Assembly: GCA_025450255.1 (NCBI GenBank)
Contig: JANWHV010000128.1
Location: forward strand, 1-5,336
DNA from: Chloroflexota bacterium
Lineage (GTDB): Bacteria; Chloroflexota; UBA5177; JANWHV01
Direction of reading: 5' to 3'
Length of the DNA stretch: 5,336 nucleotides
Of the stretch, positions 1 to 5,336 are shown in pieces. The notes under the pieces were generated by a model that was not told the DNA's origin, made no database searches, and saw only the letters and a program-made list of their open reading frames with translations. The translations under genes were made by a program, and so were the position numbers. Every line of letters begins with the position of its first letter. The stretch's first letter is position 1.

Positions 1-1
1 G

Positions 2-97
2 CCATGGTTGGCGCTGGTCGCGATGCCGCCAGAGTGCCGTCGCGTCTGTGCCGGCAGGCGGCTGGACAAGCCGGCGCGCACTGGCACGGGTATGTGA
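2..97 (+). CDS. Possible 3' end of an upstream gene (very uncertain)
   Basis: One forward frame is open from the left edge to a TGA at 95-97, giving about 31 residues that begin PWLALVAMPP and end in a basic tail. About 80% of its codons end in G or C, higher than the other two forward frames and closer to the confident genes here. I recognise no family. The reverse strand is also free of stops in all three frames up to about position 115, so a gene reading left off the edge is equally possible. Treat this as a note on the edge, not an established gene. Confidence 0.15.
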   Translation, partial: PWLALVAMPPECRRVCAGRRLDKPARTGTGM

Positions 98-130
98 CAC
101 CCATTCGCGGGAAGTTATGCGTGCTGCGGA

Positions 131-160
131 TTGACACAACGGCGCCAGATGTGATACGAA
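131..160 (+). promoter_or_regulatory. Candidate sigma70-type promoter for the binding-protein gene
   Basis: A perfect -35 box, TTGACA, lies at 131-136. The -10 is weak: GATACG at 153-158 (spacer 16) or TACGAA at 155-160 (spacer 18), each matching about three of six consensus bases. Transcription would start near 165-168, leaving a leader of about 200 bases before the ATG at 371. It is the best promoter match seen upstream of the importer genes, but the poor -10 keeps confidence moderate. A weak -10 would fit a promoter needing an activator. Confidence 0.4.
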
Positions 161-179
161 TACGCCACCCCCGTTTCAT

Positions 180-202
180 CGCCTCCATGGTGGAGGCGCC
201 TC
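180..202. promoter_or_regulatory. Inverted repeat and overlapping palindrome, possible operator or leader hairpin
   Basis: CGCCTCCA (180-187) and TGGAGGCG (191-198) are exact 8-base inverted repeats around a 3-base TGG. The right arm runs into a perfect 10-base palindrome, GAGGCGCCTC (193-202). The site lies roughly 15-35 bases after the predicted transcription start, a position where a repressor can block transcription, or where the RNA can fold into a tight hairpin. The regulator is unknown and no regulator gene is visible in the window. Confidence 0.35.
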
Positions 203-360
203 GTGGGACTCCGCGCACTCCATGGTTTTGTGGTCGAAGGATGGTGACGTTACGCCCGGCGCAGGACTGCGTGGCGCCTACGGCGGCGCGTTTCGTAACA
301 AACAGATCCGAGGATGCGTGGTTCCGCGGTGCCAGGCAACGTCACGTTAACGCTGTATAG

Positions 361-365
361 GGAGG
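361..365 (+). promoter_or_regulatory. Ribosome binding site that sets the start of the binding-protein gene
   Basis: GGAGG sits 5 bases before the ATG at 371. It favours that start over the in-frame ATG at 314, which would put 19 extra residues in front of an otherwise normal signal peptide. Confidence 0.75.
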
Positions 366-370
366 GTTGG

Positions 371-2011
371 ATGGTTAGACCGGCCGGCTTCATCGCTCGT
401 TGCGCGATCATGGGTGCGTTGATTCTTCCCGCTAGCCAGGTGAGCCGCGATTCAGCGCGGGCGCAAACGGCTGCCGGCGCATCCGGCGGCTCCATCGTCG
501 TGGCTCGGGCGCAAGACTTTTACTCATTCGACCCCGCGTACGTCGGCGACCTCGAGGGCATCCGCGTGGCGAATGAGCTGTTCAGCGGTCTTATCGGTAT
601 TTCGCCGTCCAACGCGTTGTACCCCGATCTCGCGGCTGCCATGCCCACCGTATCGAACGGCGGCCGAGTCTACACCTTCCACCTGCGCGCCGGGTTGCGC
701 TTCGCCGATGGCACGCCGCTCACGGCGTCGGACGTGGCATTCACCATCAACCGCGCGGCCGACCCCAACACCAAACGCTGGGCGGTGGGCGAGCTGAACA
801 CGATCCAGGGCTTTGACAAAGTCGAGTCCGGCAAGACCAAGATTCTGTCCGGCGTCCAGGTCGTCGACCCCCTGACCATCCGTTTTAACCTCACCCAGCC
901 GGATGGTGTGTTCCCGTACAAGATGAGCATGGCGAACTTCTTCATCGTCGAGCCGAAGCAGGTCAAGCGCTATGGCGCCGACTTCGGCAAGCACCCGCTG
1001 GGCAGCGGCCCCTTCAAGTTTGTCTCCTGGACGCCCGGGCAGAATATGGTGGCGGTCCGCAACCCCTACTACTATAAGAAGGACGCGAACGGCGTTCAGC
1101 TCCCCTACCTCGACAAAATCACCTGGCTGGTGAACGTCGACGACACGCTCGCGGTCCTGAAGCTGGAGCGCGGCGAAGTCGACGTGTTGGCCGATGGCGT
1201 GCCGAAGGAAAGCTACGCCGCGGTGGCGGCGGACCCCAAGTTCAGCAAGCTGCTGGTAAAGCAACCTGCCCTGTACACCTATCAGGTCGGTTTTAACGTG
1301 CAAATGAAGCCGTTCAACGACGTGCGGGTACGCCAGGCGGTGGCCATGGCGATCGATCGCCCGCGCCTGATCAAGCTGATCGGCAAGAACCGCGTGTTCC
1401 TGTCTACCCAGCGGTACCCCCAGGGATTGGATGCCTGGGATCCCGCGTACCAGCCGCTGCCGTTCGATCCTGCCCGCGCCAAGGCGCTGCTGGCCAAGGC
1501 CGGTTATCCCAACGGCTTCTCCACCACCTATCTGGTCGGGAACTGGCCGGATTCGGCGGACGCGATCATTGGACAGGCCCTGCAGCAGGATCTCGCCGCG
1601 ATTGGCATTAAGCTCACCATCCGTTCGGCCACCTCGCAGACGGCATCCGACCTCACCAACAAGCCGAACACGATCCCGCTCTTCACCCAGTGGTGGGGCC
1701 CTGACTTCCCCGACGCCACCGATTTCATCGCCCCGCAGTTCTCCTGCGGCCAGGAAGCGCCGCACGGTAGCAACAACCTGTATTACTGCAACCCACGCGC
1801 GGACAAGCTGCTCTTCGCGGCGGAGGCCCAGGTGGACCACGCCAAGCGGATCGTGGTCGAGCGCCAGTTGCAGAAGGTGATCCTCGACGACGTAGCGGTG
1901 TTCCCGCTCTTCCAGACCTACTACGTGACCATCAAGCCGGCCCGGCTGGCTAACTTCTACATCCATCCCATCTGGAGTTGGGACTACGCCTACTACAAAC
2001 TGGCAAGCTAG
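371..2011 (+). CDS. ABC transporter substrate-binding protein, family 5 (DppA/OppA-like)
   Basis: This encodes an exported solute-binding protein of about 546 residues that captures substrate outside the inner membrane and delivers it to the permease pair encoded downstream. The N-terminus looks like a signal peptide: basic start (MVRPAGFIAR), hydrophobic stretch at about 11-21 and a likely cut after A31 (SARA/Q). C11 lacks a proper lipobox, so a lipoprotein is unlikely. Family 5 hallmarks are LRAGLRFADGTPLTASDV (about 105-122), LGSGPF (210-215), the NDVRVRQAVAMAIDR block (316-330) and a QWWGPDFPDATDF segment near 443-455. Cys459 and Cys473 could form a disulfide in the exported protein. The length fits the family. 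The start at 371 is chosen for its Shine-Dalgarno. Substrate cannot be read from sequence: peptides are the default, but relatives bind sugars, opines or metal chelates. Confidence 0.93.
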   Translation: MVRPAGFIARCAIMGALILPASQVSRDSARAQTAAGASGGSIVVARAQDFYSFDPAYVGDLEGIRVANELFSGLIGISPSNALYPDLAAAMPTVSNGGRVYTFHLRAGLRFADGTPLTASDVAFTINRAADPNTKRWAVGELNTIQGFDKVESGKTKILSGVQVVDPLTIRFNLTQPDGVFPYKMSMANFFIVEPKQVKRYGADFGKHPLGSGPFKFVSWTPGQNMVAVRNPYYYKKDANGVQLPYLDKITWLVNVDDTLAVLKLERGEVDVLADGVPKESYAAVAADPKFSKLLVKQPALYTYQVGFNVQMKPFNDVRVRQAVAMAIDRPRLIKLIGKNRVFLSTQRYPQGLDAWDPAYQPLPFDPARAKALLAKAGYPNGFSTTYLVGNWPDSADAIIGQALQQDLAAIGIKLTIRSATSQTASDLTNKPNTIPLFTQWWGPDFPDATDFIAPQFSCGQEAPHGSNNLYYCNPRADKLLFAAEAQVDHAKRIVVERQLQKVILDDVAVFPLFQTYYVTIKPARLANFYIHPIWSWDYAYYKLAS

Positions 2012-2051
2012 TGGCCGGCCAGGGCTGGATTGAGTAGACTGAGGTTTCCAA

Positions 2052-2096
2052 TCGCTCGCGCCGGTACGCACTGTGTGTCGCGTCCGGCGCGGGCGA
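2052..2096 (+). promoter_or_regulatory. Stable intercistronic hairpin between binding-protein and permease genes
   Basis: Bases 2052-2064 pair with 2084-2096 (13 pairs, one a G-U wobble), and after a single bulged T at 2065, bases 2066-2069 pair with 2080-2083. This gives a GC-rich 17-pair stem with a 10-base loop (2070-2079). It lies in the 143-base gap after the binding-protein stop. The following bases are GCTTTCC, with no U-tract, so it is not a standard intrinsic terminator. Such hairpins after binding-protein genes are known to shield the upstream mRNA from 3' decay or to reduce read-through, which yields more binding protein than permease. That role is inferred here. Confidence 0.55.
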
Positions 2097-2155
2097 GCTT
2101 TCCATCGTAACCTCGAGATGTAACGTATAGGCGGCAGGGCGGATTTGACGGACTG

Positions 2156-3097
2156 ATGGGGCGACGCTTTTCAACCGGGTTGGCGCGCGGCGCAAATCGA
2201 CCGACCGTTGCCGACGATCTTGAAGAGCTGTCGCCCGCGCTCAGCAGCAGGCGGCGGGCGCTTCGCCGCCTGCGCCGGAACCCGCTGGCGCTGTTGGGTA
2301 TCGCCATTGTGGTGTTCCTGATCGTTCTCGCCGTGCTGGGACCGCTCGTGGCGCCGCATGACCCTAACCTGCAGTTCGATAGCGGGCTGGACGACAACGG
2401 CAACCCGATCGCCTACAGCCCACAATTCCTATTAGGTACCGATACGCTCGGTCGCGATATGCTGAGTCGCATCATCTACGGGGCCCGCGTCTCGCTGACC
2501 GCCGGCGTGCTCGCCAATGGACTGGCGATGGCCGTGGGGCTGCTGGTCGGGCTGGTGGCCGGCTTCCGGGGCGGCTGGCTCGGCGCGCTGCTGATGCGTC
2601 TTACCGATGTGATGCTCGCCTTTCCCGGCCTGGTCTTCGCTATGGCGTTGGTGACGGCGGTAGGGCCAAGCCTGACCGCGATCATCATCATTATCGCGGC
2701 GACGGTCTGGAGCTCGATGGCCCGCATTATCCGCGGTCAGGTGGTCTCGATCAAGCGGCGGGACTTCATCGAGGCCGCGCGCGCCATGGGCGTCTCCGAC
2801 ACCGGCATCCTGTGGCGTCACGTGCTGCCGCAACTTACCGACGTGGTGCTGGTGTATCTCACGCTCAACATCGCGGGCACGGTGCTGCTGGAATCGGGTT
2901 TGAGCTACCTGGGCCTCGGCATCCAGGTGCCGACGTCCGATTGGGGCGCCATGATCACCAGCGGGCAAGCGTACTTTCAGTCCGCGCCCTGGCTCTTCTT
3001 TTACCCCGGCATCGCCCTGATGCTGACCGTGCTCGGCTTCAATTTGCTCGGCGACGGCCTGCGCGACGCGCTGGACCCGCAAGGAGAGCTGCGCTAA
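2156..3097 (+). CDS. ABC transporter permease, DppC/OppC family
   Basis: This is one of two inner-membrane permease subunits of the importer, 313 residues. An N-terminal cytoplasmic basic stretch (RRRALRRLRRNP, about 32-43) precedes the first membrane helix at about 44-67, as in the OppC N-terminal domain. The family signature LGTDTLGRD is at 93-101. The transport domain follows with about five more hydrophobic helices, including an Ile-rich one near 175-185. The EAA loop that docks with the ATPase reads EAARAMGVSDTGILWRHVLP (206-225). The C-terminus, GDGLRDALDPQ, is typical. The start ATG has only a weak purine-rich stretch (AGGGCGGA, 2136-2143) 12 bases upstream, which may lower expression. 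The stop overlaps the next start (TAATG), so the two permeases are probably translationally coupled and made in equal amounts. Confidence 0.93.
   Translation: MGRRFSTGLARGANRPTVADDLEELSPALSSRRRALRRLRRNPLALLGIAIVVFLIVLAVLGPLVAPHDPNLQFDSGLDDNGNPIAYSPQFLLGTDTLGRDMLSRIIYGARVSLTAGVLANGLAMAVGLLVGLVAGFRGGWLGALLMRLTDVMLAFPGLVFAMALVTAVGPSLTAIIIIIAATVWSSMARIIRGQVVSIKRRDFIEAARAMGVSDTGILWRHVLPQLTDVVLVYLTLNIAGTVLLESGLSYLGLGIQVPTSDWGAMITSGQAYFQSAPWLFFYPGIALMLTVLGFNLLGDGLRDALDPQGELR
3081..3086 (+). promoter_or_regulatory. Ribosome binding site for the DppB-type permease
   Basis: AAGGAG lies inside the end of the preceding permease gene, 10 bases before the ATG at 3097. It supports that start over an in-frame ATG far upstream at 2812, which would read through the other permease gene. 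Confidence 0.75.
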
Positions 3098-4020
3098 TGC
3101 TGTCGTACCTCGTCCGCCGCGTCCTGTGGATGGTGTTCGTGCTCTGGGGCGTGACGATCATCACCTTCGCGATGCTGTACCGGATCCCGGCCGATCCGGC
3201 CAGGGCGATAGGCGGGCCTACCGCGTCGGCGCAGGCGCTCGCCAACATCCGCCACAATCTGGGCCTCGATCAGCCGCTGCAGGTCAGGTATGGGCTGTGG
3301 ATCTGGCACCTATTGCACGGCGATCTCGGCACCTCGTTCAAGTACCAGGTGCCGGTGCTCGACTCCATACTGCAGCGCCTGCCGGCGACGGCGGCGCTCG
3401 CCGGGGCGGGCCTCTTCTGCGAGTTGCTGATTGGCATTCCGATCGGCATTATCTGCGCCATCCGCCCCTATTCGTGGCTCGACCGCGTACTCACCCTCTT
3501 CTCGCTGCTTGGTATTACCGCGCCCTCCTTCTGGCTTGGCCTGGTGCTGCTGTACTGGGTGGCCTTCCGCCTGCAATTGCTGCCGCTGGGCGGCTATGGC
3601 GGCCTGGATCACTTGATCCTGCCGGCGCTCACCATCGGGCTGGCGGGCGGGGCCTGGTACGCGCGCCTCCTGCGGGCCGGCATGCTCAATGTCCTGCACA
3701 CCGACTACATCAGGACGGCGCGGGCAAAGGGCGTGCCGGGCGGCTGGATCGTGCTGCGACACGCGCTGCCGAACGCGCTGCTGCCCGTGGTCACGCAGAT
3801 TGGCCTGGACCTGGGCGCCTTGCTGAGCGGCGTGCTGATCGTGGAGGTGGTCTACGGCTGGCCTGGGATCGGGAACTGGGCCTGGACGGCGGTGCAGGGC
3901 CTTGACTATCCGGTGGTGCTGGGTACCGTGCTGGTATCGGCGGTTTTGATCTCGCTCTGCAACCTGATCGTCGACCTGGTCTACCCGCTGCTCGACCCGC
4001 GGGTCGGCTACGACGACTGA
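3097..4020 (+). CDS. ABC transporter permease, DppB/OppB family
   Basis: This is the second permease subunit, 307 residues, which pairs with the DppC-type protein to form the channel through the inner membrane. It opens with the family's MLSYLVRRVLW followed by a first membrane helix at about 10-28. The typical HGDLGTSF motif is near 74-81. The transport domain has about five further helices. The EAA-type loop, TARAKGVPGGWIVLRHALPN, is at 207-226, then the characteristic VVYGWPGIG and the C-terminal LLDPRVGYDD. It starts on the last base of the upstream permease stop and has its own AAGGAG. In most dpp/opp operons the B gene precedes the C gene; here the order is reversed, and no ATPase gene follows. 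The next gene converges on it after only 7 bases. Confidence 0.94.
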   Translation: MLSYLVRRVLWMVFVLWGVTIITFAMLYRIPADPARAIGGPTASAQALANIRHNLGLDQPLQVRYGLWIWHLLHGDLGTSFKYQVPVLDSILQRLPATAALAGAGLFCELLIGIPIGIICAIRPYSWLDRVLTLFSLLGITAPSFWLGLVLLYWVAFRLQLLPLGGYGGLDHLILPALTIGLAGGAWYARLLRAGMLNVLHTDYIRTARAKGVPGGWIVLRHALPNALLPVVTQIGLDLGALLSGVLIVEVVYGWPGIGNWAWTAVQGLDYPVVLGTVLVSAVLISLCNLIVDLVYPLLDPRVGYDD

Positions 4021-4026
4021 CCCGCG
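3998..4026. terminator. Hairpin at the meeting point of the two convergent transcription units (possible terminator)
   Basis: CGCGGGTC (3998-4005) and GACCCGCG (4019-4026) are exact 8-base inverted repeats with a 13-base loop, spanning the stop codon of the DppB-type gene. A second GACCCGCG at 3994-4001 gives a 12-base palindrome (3994-4005), so an alternative pairing exists. No run of T follows on either strand, so intrinsic termination is doubtful. It is still the only structured element between the convergent stops and could slow polymerase from both sides. Confidence 0.3.
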
Positions 4027-4027
4027 T

Positions 4028-4864
4028 TCAGCCGATGCCGCCAAAGCTGCGGCCCGGCAAATCGGCGCGGAACACGGCGACGTTTCCGGTATCGGCCACC
4101 GTCACGTAGCAAGTACGGCCGTCCGCGCCGCCGAACGCGATGTTCGTACACTGCTTCCCGTGCAGCGGAACCTCCAGCAGCACCTCGCCGCGCGGCGATA
4201 CCTTCGCCACCGTACCCTTGCCCCAACGCGTGACGTAGAGATTGCCGGCCACGTCGCAACGCATGCCGTCCATGCCGAAGTCGGGGAACTCGATCAGCAG
4301 CCGCTTGCCGCTGACATCGCCGCTGGACGAGAGGTCATATGCCCAGATCGTGCGCTGCACCGTCTCATTGACATACAGTGTCCGGTTATCGGGGCTGACC
4401 TCGATGCCGTTGGTGGTGCCCATGCCGGTTTCCAGCAGGGTGGTGGCGCCATCGCGGTCCACGCGCCAGATCTGGCCGACGCTCCGCGACCAATCAGGGT
4501 CGCTGGCGAAGACGATTCCCGTGGCGTCGATGCACAGGTCGTTCGGCTGATTCATGGCCGGCTGGTGGGCAAGGACACTGACGGCGCGGCTCGCCATATC
4601 GACGCGCAGGACATTGTGGCCGGTGTAATCGGCGATCAGCATCTCGCCCGCCTGGGTAAAGCGGATGCCGTTCCCGATGCTGCCGGGCGGCAGGTCCACG
4701 AACACTGAGCATTCGCCGGACGGCGTTACCTTGCCTATCGTGCCTTGCCGGGCGAAGTTCACGGCATAGAGATTACCGTCGGCATCGCAAGCCGGCCCCT
4801 CGATGCCCTCGGTGAAGCCCCCCGGCTCGGTAAACTCGCGGCTGACATACAACGGATCATTCAT
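4028..4864 (-). CDS. SMP-30/gluconolactonase/LRE family protein, probable cytoplasmic lactonase
   Basis: This is a six-bladed beta-propeller enzyme of 278 residues in a family that uses a divalent metal to hydrolyse sugar-acid lactones such as gluconolactone. The metal and substrate residues known from SMP-30 have clear counterparts: E22 in IEGPACDADGNLY, N108 in PNDLCIDATG, N152 in TNGIEVSPDNRTLYV and D199 in DGMRCDVAGNLYV. Propeller-strand repeats of the type DADGNLY recur along the chain. There is no signal peptide, so it should be cytoplasmic. The ATG at 4864 is chosen because AGGAG (4874-4870) lies 5 bases upstream; a GTG at 4870 would add two residues but overlap that site. The ATG overlaps the toxin stop as ATGA. 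The exact substrate is unknown, and some relatives are esterases or phosphotriesterases. Confidence 0.9.
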   Translation of the reverse strand: MNDPLYVSREFTEPGGFTEGIEGPACDADGNLYAVNFARQGTIGKVTPSGECSVFVDLPPGSIGNGIRFTQAGEMLIADYTGHNVLRVDMASRAVSVLAHQPAMNQPNDLCIDATGIVFASDPDWSRSVGQIWRVDRDGATTLLETGMGTTNGIEVSPDNRTLYVNETVQRTIWAYDLSSSGDVSGKRLLIEFPDFGMDGMRCDVAGNLYVTRWGKGTVAKVSPRGEVLLEVPLHGKQCTNIAFGGADGRTCYVTVADTGNVAVFRADLPGRSFGGIG

Positions 4865-5130
4865 GGCCACTCCTGGGCGGTGTGGATCACGCGCAAGATC
4901 TCGATCGTGCTGCCCGCAATCAGATACACGACACGGTAAGGATAGCGGATCACAATCCGTTCGCGCGTACCGGGAACCGCACCCAGCTTGCCAAGGTGCG
5001 GGAAGTCGGCAAGCCCGTTGGCGGCTTTGAGGATGGCCCCGACCACACGATCGGCGCTACCGCGTTCCGCGTAGAAGCGATACACAGTACGGAGGTCATC
5101 CCGCGCACTCGGCGAAAGCGTGACCCTCAC
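4861..5130 (-). CDS. RelE/ParE-family type II toxin
   Basis: This is a small basic protein of 89 residues with the ParE/RelE layout: an N-terminal strand (MRVTLSPSARDDL), two helices at about 9-41 (RDDLRTVYRFYAE and the ADRVVGAILKAANGL stretch), the FPHLG turn (43-47), then the beta-sheet core with RYPYRVVY (62-69) and the closing IEILRVIHTAQEWP (76-89). The terminal H-T-A-x-x-W-P ending is common in ParE-type members. ParE toxins poison DNA gyrase, whereas RelE toxins cut mRNA at the ribosome; sequence alone does not settle which applies. The start is a GTG that overlaps the antitoxin stop (GTGA) with no clear Shine-Dalgarno, so translation probably depends on the antitoxin gene. The stop overlaps the SMP-30 gene start. 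Confidence 0.87.
   Translation of the reverse strand: MRVTLSPSARDDLRTVYRFYAERGSADRVVGAILKAANGLADFPHLGKLGAVPGTRERIVIRYPYRVVYLIAGSTIEILRVIHTAQEWP
4870..4874 (-). promoter_or_regulatory. Ribosome binding site for the SMP-30 family gene, inside the toxin gene
   Basis: AGGAG on the minus strand lies 5 bases before the ATG at 4864. It sits within the last toxin codons, so ribosomes finishing the toxin can restart on the lactonase gene. Confidence 0.7.
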
Positions 5131-5336
5131 GCGCGCGCTTGCTCAGTCTCATCCTCAAGTTGGAAATCGGCGGCCAGTATGCCTTCAGCCTTGAACTGCT
5201 CGACCACATCCTCTATCGGAGTCATAAGCCCGGCGCGAGCTTGCGCCATACCCTCTTGGATCATGGCTATCTCGCGGAGCCGGCGCTCGGCCGTGCCGCG
5301 CAACGCCTCGACCATCAAGTCGTTGCGGGTACGTCC
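5127..5336 (-). CDS. Antitoxin of the RelE/ParE pair, ribbon-helix-helix-like, 5' end beyond the window
   Basis: The frame is open to the right edge, so the true start lies outside; 69 residues are visible. They begin GRTRNDLMVEALRGTAERRL, which matches the second half of a ribbon-helix-helix DNA-binding fold (a Gly-Arg-Thr/Ser turn, then an amphipathic helix). The following helix and acidic tail (about 37-69, including PIEDVVEQFKAEG and QLEDETEQ) would wrap the toxin. In-frame TTG (5318) and ATG (5315) codons exist but would cut the fold, so they are rejected as starts. Antitoxins of this kind neutralise the toxin and repress their own promoter, which must lie to the right of the window. The stop overlaps the toxin start by 4 bases. 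The gene could be a close relative outside RHH, since only half the domain is seen. Confidence 0.75.
   Translation of the reverse strand, partial: GRTRNDLMVEALRGTAERRLREIAMIQEGMAQARAGLMTPIEDVVEQFKAEGILAADFQLEDETEQARA

Larger units (their letters stand above)
98..370 (+). other. Non-coding leader region upstream of the ABC importer genes
   Basis: This stretch shows no convincing gene. A frame open over 4-360 reads as a low-complexity Arg/Ala/Pro-rich peptide with no family features and is taken as chance. Visible elements are a TTGACA box with a weak -10, an inverted repeat at 180-198 overlapping a 10-base palindrome at 193-202, a repeated CTCCATGGT (183-191 and 218-226), and a pair of inverted 8-mers, GTGACGTT (244-251) and AACGTCAC (338-345). 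Together these suggest a regulated leader of about 200 bases before the binding-protein gene. I recognise no riboswitch or small RNA in it. Confidence 0.5.

Noticed and set aside
4..360. Forward open frame of 118 codons before the binding-protein gene
   Set aside because: Its composition is Arg/Ala/Pro-rich with no recognisable fold, it lacks a Shine-Dalgarno at its start, and it runs across the promoter-like box and palindromes. Long open frames are expected by chance at this GC content.
314..370. Upstream in-frame start for the binding-protein gene
   Set aside because: It adds 19 residues before a normal basic-hydrophobic signal peptide and has no good ribosome binding site, whereas the ATG at 371 has GGAGG 5 bases upstream.
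524..2071. 515-codon reverse frame opposite the binding-protein gene
   Set aside because: It is a mirror of a high-GC gene; the protein is Arg/Gly/Val-rich, matches no family, and the opposite strand carries clear family 5 motifs.
2812..3096. Upstream extension of the DppB-type permease
   Set aside because: The extra 95 residues read in the wrong frame over the DppC-type gene; MLSYLVRRVLW at 3097 with AAGGAG upstream is the family's normal start.
3126..3905. 259-codon forward frame inside the DppB-type gene
   Set aside because: It overlaps the true frame entirely and gives an Arg/Ala/Gly/Pro-rich product without membrane helices.
2432..4044. Long reverse frames opposite both permease genes (2432-3082 and 3310-4044)
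   Set aside because: Products are rich in His, Gln, Arg and Asp with no hydrophobic core, as expected for antisense of membrane-protein genes.
4160..4708. Forward frame of 182 codons opposite the SMP-30 family gene
   Set aside because: The reverse strand shows all the metal-site motifs of the family, so this is a shadow.
5128..5138. Alternating CG-rich run (CACGCGCGCGC) at the antitoxin-toxin junction as a Z-DNA or repeat element
   Set aside because: It is only 11 bases long and is explained by Ala/Arg codons at the antitoxin end in GC-rich DNA.
1..5336. Insertion sequence, CRISPR array, tRNA or rRNA
   Set aside because: No transposase-like protein, terminal repeats, regularly spaced repeats or tRNA/rRNA-like segments were seen on either strand.

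Overview
The window is high-GC bacterial DNA with strong G/C preference at third codon positions. Its gene families (a family 5 ABC importer, an SMP-30-type lactonase and an RHH/ParE toxin-antitoxin pair) are widespread, so they fit a soil- or water-type high-GC bacterium such as a proteobacterium. Nothing here fixes the taxon.

Layout: 1-370 is mostly non-coding. It holds a candidate sigma70 promoter (perfect TTGACA at 131-136), a strong inverted repeat just downstream (180-198) and a good Shine-Dalgarno (361-365). The plus strand then carries three genes of a dipeptide/oligopeptide-type (family 5) ABC importer: an exported substrate-binding protein (371-2011), a DppC/OppC-type permease (2156-3097) and a DppB/OppB-type permease (3097-4020). 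The permeases overlap by one base. A 143-base gap with a very stable predicted hairpin (2052-2096) separates the binding protein from the permeases, an arrangement that often lets cells make more binding protein than permease. No ATPase gene is visible, so the energising subunits must be encoded elsewhere.

The minus strand carries a converging three-gene unit, read from the right edge: the 3' part of a ribbon-helix-helix-like antitoxin (5336-5127), a RelE/ParE-family toxin (5130-4861) and an SMP-30/gluconolactonase-family protein (4864-4028). Both junctions are 4-base overlaps (GTGA and ATGA), so the lactonase gene is coupled to the toxin gene. The two units meet tail to tail with only 7 bases between stop codons, and an 8-bp hairpin spans that point.

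Functionally, the importer would take up a small solute (peptide, or for some family 5 systems a sugar or opine-like compound). The SMP-30-family enzyme could hydrolyse a sugar-acid lactone in the cytoplasm. Whether the two cooperate is inference from adjacency only. I found no clearly new system; the most notable points are the coupling of a toxin-antitoxin pair to a metabolic gene, the intercistronic hairpin, and the permease order C-before-B without ATPases.
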